Source: Culex pipiens pallens (Eukaryota > Arthropoda > Insecta > Diptera > Culicidae). From it: DNA of 64,000 nt. Of the stretch, positions 35,147-47,100 are shown piece by piece. Each line of letters begins with the position of its first letter. The first letter of the stretch is position 1. The DNA lies in assembly GCF_016801865.2 (NCBI RefSeq), contig NC_068937.1:110402664-110466663 (forward strand), written 5' to 3'. Made by a program: the position numbers and the translations under genes. The notes under the pieces are model-generated. The model was not told the DNA's origin and ran no database searches. It saw only the letters and a program-made list of their open reading frames with translations.

Positions 35147-35539
35147 TTATTCTTTTCAAATCAAAAATTTCCATTTCGCGCAATTTAATCAATCATTTCT
35201 TTTCACAGCAAAATTTTTCTTCGCGAGCAGCTGACCGCCATTTTGTTTTGGGGTGCCGCTCTTGCAGAGCAAAATTCATCGCGCCGTGTGCTCTCTCTCA
35301 CACACACACACGCGCAATAGCAAACGATAATTGCACGACCGACGCCCTCTTGCTGGGTCGAGGTTCAGTTGCGATTGATAAGTTTGACGCACAACATCGA
35401 CGAGGACGAAACGGCCGGCACGTTTAGACGAAATCCGACGGAGAGGACCATTTCCGTGGAGGATTTGATTGGCTGCCAAAAGTCCGTGGCCAACGGACCG
35501 TTCCGGATCAACACCACCAAAAAAACCCAAAAACTAAAC

Positions 35540-35565
35540 AGTCTTTTTCAAGACTCACGAAAGAG
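35540..35565 (+). promoter_or_regulatory. Histone-type 3' end, tandem unit 2
   Basis: AGTCTTTTTCAAGACT has a perfect 6-bp stem with TTTC loop, followed by CACGAAAGAGTTATTC. Relative to unit 1 the stem has a change that restores pairing. Confidence 0.55.
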
Positions 35566-36208
35566 TTATTCTTTTCAAATTAAAAAAATCCATTTCGCGC
35601 CATTTGCGCAATTTATTCAATCATTTCTTTTCACAGCAAAATTTTTTTCTTCACGAGCAGCTGACCGCCATTTTGTTTTGGGGTGCCGCTCTTGCAGAGC
35701 AAAATTCATCGCGCCATGTGCTCTCCCTCTCTCTCTCACACACACACGCGCAATGGCAAACGAAAACTGCATGACCGACGCCCTCTCGCTGGGTCGAGGT
35801 TCAGTTGCGATTGACAAGTTGGAGCCTCGACCCAGCGGTCATGCAGGTCATGCTCAAGCTCAGAATAATTCTGGCTGTGGAAGAGGGCACATCGTGACTC
35901 ATGAGTTACGGCAGATAACGGAGGGAGTGAGAGAGAGATGCTTGATGCGCTGGCGACTCTCTACATTCAATGTCCTCTCTTCTCCCATTTTCCTCCCGTC
36001 GGCACATCATATATGTACGTAATTTTCTTCGTGACGTTGTAGCCATCGCTAACGCACTATGGCTTCAATATCTTAAAGTGGCCTGAGTTTTAAGTAAAAT
36101 AAAATAAGTTAAATCTGGACATCGTACTGGCCACTTTGGAGGACCACCCGGAGCAGCCAGCCAAGGATCGACCCGGAGAAGCAGTGGAGCGCACCAGCAA
36201 AATAATAT

Positions 36209-36242
36209 GGTTCTTTTTAGAACCACCATTATCACGAAAGAG
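36209..36242 (+). promoter_or_regulatory. Histone-type 3' end with ACCA flank and downstream element
   Basis: GGTTCTTTTTAGAACC (6-bp stem, TTTT loop) followed by ACCA and, 12 bases on, AAAGAG in CACGAAAGAGTTGTTC, the same downstream text as at 21.8 kb. A frame just upstream ends APAK-stop (36201-36203), which would suit a linker-histone tail, but it is too short to identify. Confidence 0.6.
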
Positions 36243-36519
36243 TTGTTCTTCATTTCTAATTGCTTGCTAGTTCGCTACTAGGAATGCTCTTGGTGGGAGT
36301 CTGGACCCCTAAGAAATCCAGTCTTTTTTGGAAGCCGTGAGAGATTAATTTCTTTTGCGGCTGCAAAATAAAAAAAAACTGGAGTTTATTTTGAAAAGGT
36401 TCAAAAAACCAAATTCCAATTTTTGCTTTTAGGGTGTTTTTTAATACCCCTGACTCAAGGCGGTTTCAAAAACACCCAAAAATGGCCGAAATGGCCATTT
36501 TCATTACCAGTAAAAAAAA

Positions 36520-37400
36520 ACATGAATTTTGATACCCATATTTCTTTAAATCAAATGGTTCGGTAAATGTCCCCCCGGGAGAACCTTCCCCCAGGGCACT
36601 GACCACTCCAGGCTCCAATTTGATCCCAACCCCATTGCCCCAAATCATTCTGGTTTTCCGGTGACCGTCCTAACAATCTTGATTAGAACAGAATTCTTCT
36701 CAAATTGGTGCACAAACTGTGTCTTTCAATATGTGCGTGTGTGTGAGTAATACCACCACCGTGAGATCCATCTTTGATCGAAGTTCGGTCAACATTAAAA
36801 TTTTCAGAGGCTATCTGATAGCTTATATAGTTCACACGAAATGTGGCAACCATGGTGCAACATTATCGCGTGACTATTCCAAGAAAGCAGGAGACGAGGC
36901 AAAATTTGCACCATTTCGTGCAAACTATTTAAGCTAAGAGATAGCCTCTGAAAATTTTAGTGTTGATCGAACATCCGTCAGAGACGGAACGACGGTGGTA
37001 ATTTTATTGCACACAAACACACACACACGCATTGAAAGAAACAGTTTGTGCACCAACTTGGGAGGAATTCTGTTCTAATGAAGATTGTTAGGGCGGTCAC
37101 CGGAAAACCAGAATGATTTGGGGCAATGGGGTTGGGATCAAATTGGTAGTATATTGGCCACAACCCGGAGTGGCCAATGCCCCAGGGGAAGGATCTCCCG
37201 GGGGACATTTATCGAACCATACAAGTTTTGGCAATATGGGTATAATTCATGATTTTTGATTCTAGATATGAAATTTTGAAAATTGCCATTTTGACCGCAT
37301 TTGCCAAAGCCTGAAGTGGCCAGTGCCCTGGGGGAAGGTTCTTCCGTGGGGACATTTATCGAACCTATCGACTCGGGGCAATATGTGTATCAAAATTCAG
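36520..37400. repeat. Inverted repeat flanked by inverted satellite monomers
   Basis: Left arm text CCAACCCCATTGCCCCAAAT, GTTTTCCGGTGACCGTCC and AATTTTCAGAGGCTATCT is mirrored on the right by AGATAGCCTCTGAAAATT, GGGCGGTCACCGGAAAAC and ATTTGGGGCAATGGGGTTGG. The centre is near 36880. Outside both arms are 141-bp-type monomers in opposite orientations (GGTAAATGTCCCCCCGGGAG; TCTCCCGGGGGACATTTATC), with another monomer to about 37400. Total arm length is about 350 bp. Confidence 0.8.
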
Positions 37401-37515
37401 CATGCAACTTGAAGGAACTGAAAAGTTCATTGACATCTAGAGCAATATTGATATCGAGAAGATTGACTGCCAGAGAGTCGACTGTAGTTATGTTCTCATT
37501 TATCTCAATTTGTCA

Positions 37516-37722
37516 ATGAATACAAAGAGACGAGTTGTTCCTTTTAATTCCGCTATATATTTTTAATATCTTGACAGATACGTATTTCGTCTACTACTTG
37601 CAGACTTCATCAGTGTTCAGAACAATGATGAAGTCTGCAAGTAGTAGACGAAATACGTATCTGTCAAGATATTAAAAATATATAGCGGAATTAAAAGGAA
37701 CAACTCGTCTCTTTGTATTCAT
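37516..37722. repeat. Perfect 96-bp inverted repeat with 15-nt spacer
   Basis: 37516-37611 and 37627-37722 are exact reverse complements by my base-by-base reading. Near the loop the minus strand reads CTGATGAAGTCT, a loop, then AGACGAAATACG. Perfect identity over 96 bp in otherwise decayed DNA implies a recent origin or homogenisation. Confidence 0.9.
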
Positions 37723-37788
37723 AGTAATGCATTCTGCTAAAACGCTCAACCAAACCTCAATTTGTCGATTGACAGTTGTTCCGTTCTT

Positions 37789-37873
37789 ACACTGAAATAA
37801 AAAAAAAGTACCAAATAATCGGGAGGCAAAATTCCTAAAATTTAGGAATTTGATACTTTTTTTTATTTCAGTA
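37789..37873. mobile_element. Miniature inverted-repeat element (85 bp)
   Basis: TACACTGAAATAAAAAAAAA at the left and TTTTTTTTATTTCAGTA at the right, with inner TTCCTAAAATTTAGGAA palindrome. Non-coding; TA is present at both ends. Confidence 0.65.
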
Positions 37874-38815
37874 TAGAAATTGTTGAATTTACGGACCCAT
37901 TCAGGAAACAATTTTATTGCTAAAACTGAAGCGACAATTTTAAAGGGCACATTTCAAAGGGTTGATTTCATAAAAATAGATTTTATTTCGAGAGCTTTGT
38001 GGAAAGTTCTTTGTCATTCTGGTCATGTGTAACATAACCACCTGCACCTTTTTTTATCTTTGAATCATATTTTAAAAATACAACAAATTTTTTTGGGCCT
38101 GTTAAATTTTACGATGTTTGTTTATTTGGGTGGATGATTGATTCCCTTGAAAGTTAAAAAATACTCCTTTTTTGTTTTCTCTTCTCATTTAGAATTAAAA
38201 TTTTGATTTTGTTAAAAATTATATTATTTTTGCAAAATGTTTATAAATTTAGTTTTTGACAAATTAGCTAAAACCCTTAAAAAATATGTTTAATGGGCTA
38301 AATGACGCAGAAAATTCAATTTATTTTACTCATTTTGACTGGACAAATCAAGCTATGATATGAAATTCAATAAAATGTAAAATGATATAACAGAAGCAAA
38401 TTAGCGAAAACATTTGAGCTTTGTTAGTCGAATATTAAAAGAGCAGATCAGTAAATGAGAATACGCGTGCCCTACATTTTGTTTCATAATATATATAGAG
38501 CCCATCCAATAACCAGGAGGATTTTTTTTTGAAAATTGGAAGAATTTTTTTGTCGCATTCAAATTTAGTAAAGATTTTTTTACATAATAATACATAATGA
38601 AGCATAAAAAGTAGTTTCTGTGATTTAAACATAGGATTTTCAGAGTTATTTTAAAAATTTTCAAGTTCCGCGAAATTTGCGTGAAATTTGGTGTTTTGAA
38701 ATTGAGGTCCCCGTGAAATTTGCAATTTTCGAGCGTGAAAAATCACTAAGCCTAAGCATGAGTTTTAATCGGAAAAATCGTCAAAAAATCACACTGCATC
38801 GATTTTCGACGCTTT

Positions 38816-40012
38816 GTCCTTTCCATTTTTGAACATTCGAAAAAAGAGGTGTTTTTCAATAATTTGCAGCCTGAAACGGTGATGAGATAGAAATTTGGTG
38901 TCAAAGGGACTTTTATGTAAAATTAGACGCCCGATTTGATGGCGTACTCAGAATTCCGAAAAAACGAATTTTTCATCGAAAAAAACACTAAAAAAGTTTT
39001 AAAAATTCTCCCATTTTCCGTTACTTGACTGTAAAAAATCTTGGAACATGTCATTTTATGGGAAATATAATGTAATTTTTGAATATACAATGACCCATAA
39101 GGGTCATTTTTTCATTTAGAACAAAATTTTTCATTTTAAAATTTCGTGTTTTTTCTAACTTTGCAGGGTTACTTTTTAGAGTGTAACAATGTTCTACAAA
39201 AATGTAGAGCAGACAATTACAAAAATTTTGATATATAGACACAAGGGGTTTGCTTATAAACATCACGAGTTATCGCGATTTTACGAAAAAAAGTTTTGAA
39301 AAAGTTACTTTTTGCGTTTCTCTTTGTTTCGTCGTCCGTGTCTGTCGCGGGTGACCATGAACGGTCATGATCGATGACGACCAACTTTTTCAAAACTTTT
39401 TTTCGTAAAATCGCGATAACTCGTGATGTTTATAAGCAAACCCCTTATGTCTTTATATCAAAATTTTTGTAATTGTCTGCTCTACAACTTTGTACAACAT
39501 TGTTACACTCTAAAAAATAACCCTGCAAAGTTAGAAAAAACACGAAATTTTAAAATGAAAATTTTTGTTCTAAATGAAAAAATGACCCTTCTGGGTCAAT
39601 GTAGATTCAAAAAGTACATTAAATTTCCCATAAAATGACATGTTCCAAAAAATTTTACAGTCGAGTAACGGAAAATGAGAGAATCTTTAAAACTTTTTTA
39701 GTGTTTTTTTCAATGAAAAATACGTTTTTTCGGAATAATGAGTACGCCATCAAATCGGGCGTCTAATTTTACAAAAAAGTCCCTTCGACACCGAATTTCT
39801 ATCTCATCACCGTTTCAGGCTGCAAATTATTGAAAACACCTCTTTTTTCGCATGTTCAAAAATGGAAGGGGTCGTACCGCCCCTCCGTCACGAGATATCA
39901 AAAAAACGGACCTCGGATTCGTGATCAGGGACAAAAGTTATCCCTTAGGACAAAGTTTCACGCAAATCAAAGAGGGGTCGGGGCAACTGCTGTGTGAGTT
40001 GGCGGAGAATTT
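38816..40012. mobile_element. Foldback family A, left-truncated copy
   Basis: Nearly identical to 1877-3070 through both arms and the centre (GGGTGACCATGAACGGTCAT). The outer left end is missing: CTTTGTCC jumps directly to TTTCCATTTTTGAACA, skipping about 80 bp present in the complete copy. It sits inside element M just right of the hAT-like insertion. Mirrored 71-aa ORFs are symmetry artefacts. Confidence 0.8.
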
Positions 40013-40516
40013 CCTAAAATCGCCTGAATATAGACTTCATTTTTTCGTGATTTCTTAAGTTTTTAATAGGGTTCATTGGATTCCAATAGGAGCTTTCTAA
40101 GCTTTTCATCGTTTATATCGTTTTCAAAGTTTTCAATGCTGGCGACGCCAATGGCTTTCTACCTAAGGTTCTCGCGATTGAGTGTGTAGTGGTGCGGTTG
40201 TTAAAAATAGCTATCTCTGACTCTGTTACTTTCGTAGAAGCTGAATGGGAAGATGCTATGATCTCGTTTGTCATAAACGCTTGTTTGATTACAAACGTAC
40301 AAACATATTGTATGATTGAAAATATTCTTTTGGGGTAAATTGCGTTTTTTATTTCTTTTGGAAATCATATCATTTATAATACATTACTTTCATCATAAGA
40401 CATTCTTTTGTGCTGACGTTATAAATAAACAAAGTCGATGTTATGAATTGAAAAAAGTTCTACCATTTTTATATTCTTTAGTAAGAAAGGCTCTATCTCA
40501 CCCTAGGTGGGATTAA

Positions 40517-41741
40517 ATCGGGTTTTTTATTTTGTATGAAGCGTTACATGGCATCCGACCCCACGCCCTTCCAAAACTTAGTAGGTCATCTAAGAAAATG
40601 TCTTACAAAACAAAGCAAAAGGGACACACTCTTTGTTTACAATCCGACAACGGTCCTTTGGTTTTGTTTTGCTAGATTGGGCTGTAGAGCAATTCCCTAC
40701 GAAATTACTTTATTTAAATAAGAATAAGGTAAGAATAAGAATAAGAAATAAGGGTTTTTTTCAAAACATTACAAAAGTCACTTGAAAATCAAGATTTAAA
40801 AAAAGAGTTTCTACAAAAACCGCACAAAACCAATTATTCCTGCGCATTTTGATGAAACGTATTGCGTGGTCGGTTCCAAATCGCACTCTCCCAATCTTTC
40901 ATTGCGGTTTCTGAGAGAACGGAAGACTCATGACGATAGCTATACACTCTGATCATTTTGGGCCAGGAATTACAAACATACAGTTTTTCTCTTACTCATT
41001 TACAACACTGCTGAACACAGCAAAAACATCTATTATTTCTGTCATGTGGGTGCCATACTGGAGAGCTACATATTTCTGTGTAAAATTTCATAAAATATGG
41101 CAAATTATATTTGAAACTCTGGGCTTAATTTTTTTTACGGGTGGGTCTAAAATTAGATCTGAGATTGATGTTACTTTAAAATATTTGTAGGTTCTTAGAA
41201 AACTTTATTCAAAAACATCGCAATACTTATCATTGCTGAGTGATTTATCGATGACTGAGACAATCCACGAGGTATCCACTTTAAACTCACCGCAGTGTCA
41301 TTATCGGAGCAGACAGAGACAGCAAACCCATAAACACATCATTGAGTCCCGCGGATGAAGTTGCCGGAGGATAATTCCTGTCACTTTGAGCCTCATAAAT
41401 TTTACATGCGGATTTATTCCAACCACGACATAAATACCGGGTCCCTAAAATTGACTCCCTTCAGCTGCCGAAATACAAGCGACTAGGTAGGTTTTTCCAC
41501 TACAAAGTAAAAAGCCATTTTATCCTAAATCTGCCCGATTTCATCCCTCTTCCCATCCTGGGAACCCAATTGACAGTGTCACACCAATTGACAGACACCA
41601 GAACTTCTGGAGAAGGACGAATATGTACGCGCACAAATACTCACACTCACTCACCGAAAATCTCCCCCCTAACGAGATTGGAAAATATATTGACACAAAT
41701 AAATCACTTCAATCACCTTAACACAACATCATCGAATAAAG

Positions 41742-41801
<60 letters not shown>

Positions 41802-44090
41802 AAAAAAGGGAAAATCCACATCCACAGTTAGTCAGTGGCGGTGGATAAAAGTTTTCGTTTCTTTTTTTGTTTGTGCTTTGACGAAGAACTGTCAGAGGAC
41901 GAAGTTTTTCCCGCCCCCCTTTTCGCTCATCATCTTCCGGTTTGTCGTTTTTGCCCGATTTAGGGTGAGAAAAGCGATTGTTGGTCAAACACTTTGGTTT
42001 GCTTTTGGGGGGCCACGCGTTTTTTGCGTCAATTGTGTCCCTATTTCCGGACAGAAGGAAATTGTTTTTCTTTTCCAAAAAGAAAATCCTATTGAGCTAT
42101 TATAAGAGCAAACTCTCTTTCCCCAGGGGGGAACATCACTGAACGAGGCCGTAATTCTTGGCGGAGACAGCACAGTGACCGGAAATAAAATAATAAATTT
42201 TATACATCAATTCCGGTATCAGACCCGGGGTGACGATTGCTATCTCAACGAAGCCCAACCCCCCACAGACCACCAAAATCAACTCGAAGAAGCAAACACC
42301 GAAGTAACAGCAATAATCCATTTATAAATCCATTGGGATTTTACCGGGGGATGAGACGGCCAAACAACATGGGAAGGAAGTTGTTTTCGCGCGTTCCACC
42401 CAGATTTCAGCGAAATAAAAACAGAAAAATCAGATTGAGTGGGTGGGAAAATGGGATGCCCTGACCGACCAGTCGGATTCCACTGGCGATGAATAGCTAC
42501 AAAACCGCTCAGCTGTCACTCAGAGGCTGTGAAGGAGGCTTTCAAGTGACTTCAACAGATTTTTTTTCGACCTGCTTTTATGTTGATTAGACTTCACTCT
42601 GGTTGATGTTGGTTTGTTTGTTAACTTTGACTTCCGAGAAATGGAAATGTTTGTTTTTTTATGTGAAATGATACAATTATGGTATTATGACCACACCTTG
42701 ATAAATCATTGTAATCATGTCATTTTATTGAATTATACAAAGGTCTCTGAGTATTTCTATATGTTCTGCCTGATGGATTTTGTTAACAATAGGTAACTAT
42801 ATTTTTATATATAAAAATTAACGAATAAATGTTGCAACCAATTTCTAATCGGGGATTTTTTTATGGAAACGAATCCGGCAATCAAGGCCCTTAGTCATTT
42901 TGTTCATTATATTCTCAGTCAGTACCTTTCCAATTCAGCACTTAGTGCTAAAACGACAGCAATTTGTCTCCTATAGCCCCACGACACCATCATCCATTGC
43001 ACTAATGGTCCAGCGAGCCCGGTTTCCCATGGGGCATTAAACTTACGAAAATGTAACACTTGCTGATGGACTGGACACAAATTGTCAGTCCGCAGTGGCT
43101 TGACCTGGGTAGATTGCCGCTTTTGTGTGCTCCTCATTCAAACGACTAAAATGAGTGATGGCGGAGTCATGCTCTTGTGCCGAGAGCAGCGATGGAATAA
43201 TCATCATCAAAAGAAAATCATTGGACGTTCATCAAGAGAAAAAATCCTTAGGGAGCATGGCTCTTCTCTCTCGCGCACGAAAGATCGGTAAAAGGAATCT
43301 AAAAATATCATTATCTTGATTATTCGGCGGAACATCTTTTTGACTTCTACACTTGCAAGTGTAACGTCACACGTCGAAATATGACCCGTCACATTTTGTA
43401 GATGGGCAATGTGTGTAAACAAAGTGAAATAAATATGTTTAAGTGGTGATAAGGAAATTCACAAAAAATCATCAGCAGATTGATTTACTTGTAGAAGTTC
43501 GGGATCGATTTTCTTCTGCGTGATTTGCCTCCTCTCTCTTTCGCGGGTGAAGAAAGTTCGCAAGCGAAATTGTTTTTTTGCGATTATTCCATCCCTGGCC
43601 GAGAGGTATGCTGAGTAAAATGGTGATAATATAAGTCATGATAATTAATTATAATGACAGACGGAGGGTCAAAACTTTTTCTTTCAAAATTTCTTGAAAT
43701 AGCATCACACATAATTGTTATGAATAAAAAAAATTAAAAATGTCCTTGTTTAGTGAGGTGCCCAAAAAAATTAACCCCTGATCCACAAGCATGGTTTCTT
43801 GGGTTATTAATACTACGGATCGTCAAGGTTTTCAGATTACCCAATATCGCTGGACACCAACCGCCCTTTACGCCCAGCAAAAATGACTGTGTTGCAAACT
43901 CAAAACATACGTTACCAGTGCACAGTGGTTCAAAAGGCTGTTTTGACAAACTTAATTGATTAGAGCAAAAAGTAAGCATTTTCGTGCTTTGACATGTTCT
44001 ACAACATTATTCAGCGTTGTCATGGCCTACTTTTGGTGAAATTTGTTTTTTTAAATACTCATCACAGGCTGTGGAATTTCTAACTTTTGA
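40517..44090. other. Intergenic with a (GA)n microsatellite
   Basis: A (GA)n run lies at 41745-41798 (ORFs across it are artefacts). The stretch 42880-43420 is less AT-rich. No recognisable gene, tRNA or transposon ends. Confidence 0.4.
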
Positions 44091-44096
44091 CAGTTA

Positions 44097-44181
44097 AGAG
44101 ATAGAGCTTTGGTGTCTTGGGCAAAGTTGTAGGGCTGAAAATTTTCACAAACATTGTCGAAGACGCCAAAGCTCTATCTTT
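44097..44181. repeat. Short inverted repeat
   Basis: AGAGATAGAGCTTTGGTGTCTT is mirrored by GAAGACGCCAAAGCTCTATCT with about 40 bp between; the arms differ at one base pair. Probably a hairpin relic of a small transposon. Confidence 0.6.
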
Positions 44182-47100
44182 GCGTTGAATACCAGTTTTG
44201 GAACCTTTTTCATAAATCCCTGCCAAAAAACAGTTTTTTGACTAAAACTATGTTGAACTTTGATTTTAGACGATTACAATGTTCAGAAGAGTTGTCAGTA
44301 ATATCAAAACAAACAACTTTGTCCAATACGCCAAATTGATAGGAGCTATATGTGATGAGTTATAGCAAGATTTCGGGATAATTTAGCTAGTTTTTGAACT
44401 CAGTAAACTAAGCCTCGGGCAAATTTGGGCAAAAACCCATACAATAGGCTTTTAGTATGACTATTCCACTACAAAATGACAGGTGAATCATTCGTCCGAA
44501 GGTTTACGGTCATAGTTTTCCGAGCATTTTAATTTATTTTATTTTTGATGACTATTTTAATGCATTTAGGACACTTCTAAGGCACATAAGCCATTTTTGC
44601 GATTTATTCGGACACACGAGGCGTGTAGGCCAGACTCTTGTGAAAATTTTGATGTATTGGAAGTCTATTTTTGAGGCTATCCAGTGTATTTTTGGGAATA
44701 TCATTGAAAAAAAAAAATCCCTTTCAAAAGAGCTAATCGGCGAATCTAGACATCTAGTCAACGTCATAACGTTAGTGTTGCAAAGACAGTAATTTATTTC
44801 AAACATTCATATTATTTATTAGCCCATAGGTTACAAGAATAGACTTAGATTAGATTTAGATTAGATTAGATTTTACCAACAATGATTTTTCAGACCAGAA
44901 TTCGTAAAAATACTAAAACACGAGGAATTTTTTTGGTTCAACACATTCAATATTCTAAAAATGACGATCATAATATTTGAAACAGTTATCCATAAATGCT
45001 GTGGCCTACATAAAACAATATGTAAAACTTAGGCCATTGCAAATTTTATATCAAGGTTTCCCTCGCTATAAAATCAGGGGGCTAAACTTAATTTTTGCTA
45101 AAAATTAAAATTTTATCGGAAAAACTTGTAGGTACGATCAATTGTAAACTGTTTTCAAAAAGATTGTGAACGTTTATTTTCATATTAAAGAGCACACTTT
45201 AAAAGGACTTATTTTTTGCTTATTTAGAATTTCTGGACCACAGATTGAAAAAAACAAAAATAATGTTTAGACAAAAACATTTTCATAAATTCGTTGTTTT
45301 TGCAAAATATTCGATTCGATAGAACCGTCGCCTACGGCGAATCGCGACAGTTTGTAGAACTCTTAATGTTTTTAAATATGGTTATGGATGTACACATTTT
45401 CTTGGTCTGTCTATTCTAACAAAAACCGAAAATCAAAATATTGTGCTCCAACATGTTTAAAACTAATGTCCTAATTCTCCCCATGTGTCCCGATTCACTC
45501 CAGTTGACGGTACCATAACTCTAAATAAAGCATTTAGTGATAAAAAAGATCTGAAACTTTCACAAAAGATTCAGACCAATAGTTTCCGAGATATTGATTG
45601 CGCGATAATTGAAAATTACAGGCTAATGAGACGAGACTAAGAGAAAAAAAAACTAAAAATAATATTTTTAACAGCCTTAAATTCATCGCATTCAATTAAA
45701 ACTTATAATTGACCAAGATAAAAAAAAAACATATTTTCATTCTAAAAAAGATTGCAACGCTCAGTGGATAATTTAAAACAAGAACCACGGTAGGTCTCTT
45801 CTAGCACTTTTACTCTCCACAAAATCATAAAAATTCCCAAATTGACATTCCCAGACTACCCAGGTCGCTCTCATCTTAACCCAGGTCATAAAAGCTGAAA
45901 AGCAAGGAAAAATTTAATCACCTCGGGCTTTTTTCCTCCTTCCGGTCGGTTCTCCTTAGGTTATCTAGCCAAATACTCCGTCCTCTATAAGGTGGTGGAA
46001 ATTCGGTTTTTTTTGTCTTCTTCCTCTTTTCAAGCTGCCTCTTTTTGCTCCGCAAAGGACACTACTTGTCCTGGGTGCTGCTGCTGGTGGGTGGTTGTGG
46101 CGATGATAACTCCTTTGGCATTCATATTCACCGTTCCACTTGATTTACAGTTTCGCATCTCTCATCCTTGCGCGAGATGCTGCCGTTTTTTCTGCTGCGC
46201 CAGATCCACTGAATAAATCATCCACTTTTTCTAGGATTTTTTTTTCTTTTTTTTTCAGATGTGCCACTTCTTTCACACTGCACTCAACTCTCAAATAGTA
46301 GCTTCTTTTAATTTCTTCTCAGCGAGAGGGCACAACTTTTTTGCCACTCGCGCGCAATTTCCAAACACGTTTCAATTATGACTTTCTTTAGACCCTGACT
46401 ATTATGATTTGCCGGTTCGTTCTTTCCGGGCAAACCGTCTGTTATATTTTTATGTATTAAATTTTCCTCCTTTTGCTAGATATTTCCTTTCACCTCAGCA
46501 CCACCCACTTTTGGAGAAGCACCTCCTCATTTGTTCCCCTGTTGCTTACGTGGGACACAAAAACACACTCGTACGCATACAATATTCATGATTTGAAGCT
46601 TCTCTCCAGAGTCAGAGATATTGTCTTACGTTAGTGCTCCACGTACCAAGGAGAGATTTCTTACGTAGCCTGTGAAGCAGCGCCGGAAAAATGTTGGGAA
46701 AATGACCCTCCGGCTTGTTACTTGTTGAGCCGCACGACCACCAAGTTTATTACAATCTCCCTGCCTTGAAAAACATCCAGACAAAAAATTCAAAGGAAAA
46801 GTTGTTGGTTAATCCATCAGCATTCCCGGAGAATCTCGCCGCGTGACCCGTAATGAAATTAGGTAAACCACCCACAATTTCTGGCGCGGTTCTCACGTTC
46901 TCGCACTTTAAGCTCCTCACTACAATCGCAAACTACAAAGCTTTTCCAGCCTCAAATATCCGCAGTTCAGGCCGATGTCTCCATTTGCCGGAAAATTGCG
47001 CCTATCGCAGATTTTTCACCCCAGCGACAGTTCATCCTGGCGGCTTTCACTTTTCCGACTCGACTCCCCACAACACCAGACCAGAGAAAAACAAGAAAAT

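Larger units (their letters stand above)
34691..35830 (+). repeat. Three tandem units (500 and 428 bp) with histone-type 3' ends
   Basis: AATCATTTCTTTTCACAGCA starts units at 34691, 35191 and about 35619. Each contains GCTGACCGCCATTTTGTTTT, a CA-rich strip, GCACGACCGACGCCCTCTTG-type text and (first two) a frame with ERTISVEDLIGCQKSV. The first unit is longer by 72 bp because ATTTCCGTGGA..GGCTGCCAGAA is internally duplicated. The third unit breaks off after GACAAGTTGGAG. The TTTTCACAG start looks like a 3' splice site. Encoded frames (up to 217 aa) are unrecognised; a decayed gene-derived tandem repeat is the most economical reading. Confidence 0.7.
32940..38754. mobile_element. hAT-like non-autonomous element (5.8 kb) with cargo
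   Basis: Ends TAGGGTTAGTGAAATTTCAC and, inverted, TAGGCTTAGTGATTTTTCAC, flanked by the perfect 8-bp duplication AGCATGAG (32932-32939, 38755-38762). 8-bp duplications and TAGGG-type ends are hAT hallmarks. Subterminal GTGAAATTT/CGCGAAAT motifs recur at both ends. There is no transposase ORF. The middle (about 33960-37400) holds satellite monomers, a promoter-like site, tandem units with histone-type 3' ends and a palindrome. Whether this is captured cargo or later insertion cannot be told here. Confidence 0.75.
32855..40516 (+). mobile_element. Element M, second copy, split by nested insertions
   Basis: The 5' end GCCTTTCTTACTAAAG (32855) is matched by the inverted CTTTAGTAAGAAAGGC at 40476-40491, followed by a hairpin-like CACCCTAGGTGGGATTAA tail. 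Between them are the hAT-like insertion (32940-38754) and a family A foldback (38816-40012). Element G at 49963 has the same plan (GCCTTCCTCACTGAGGAAAG at the start, CCACCTAATGGTGGATTAA at the end). No transposase ORF. Confidence 0.6.

Noticed and set aside
41570..42078. 92-aa and 121-aa ORFs
   Set aside because: Driven by the (GA)n microsatellite.
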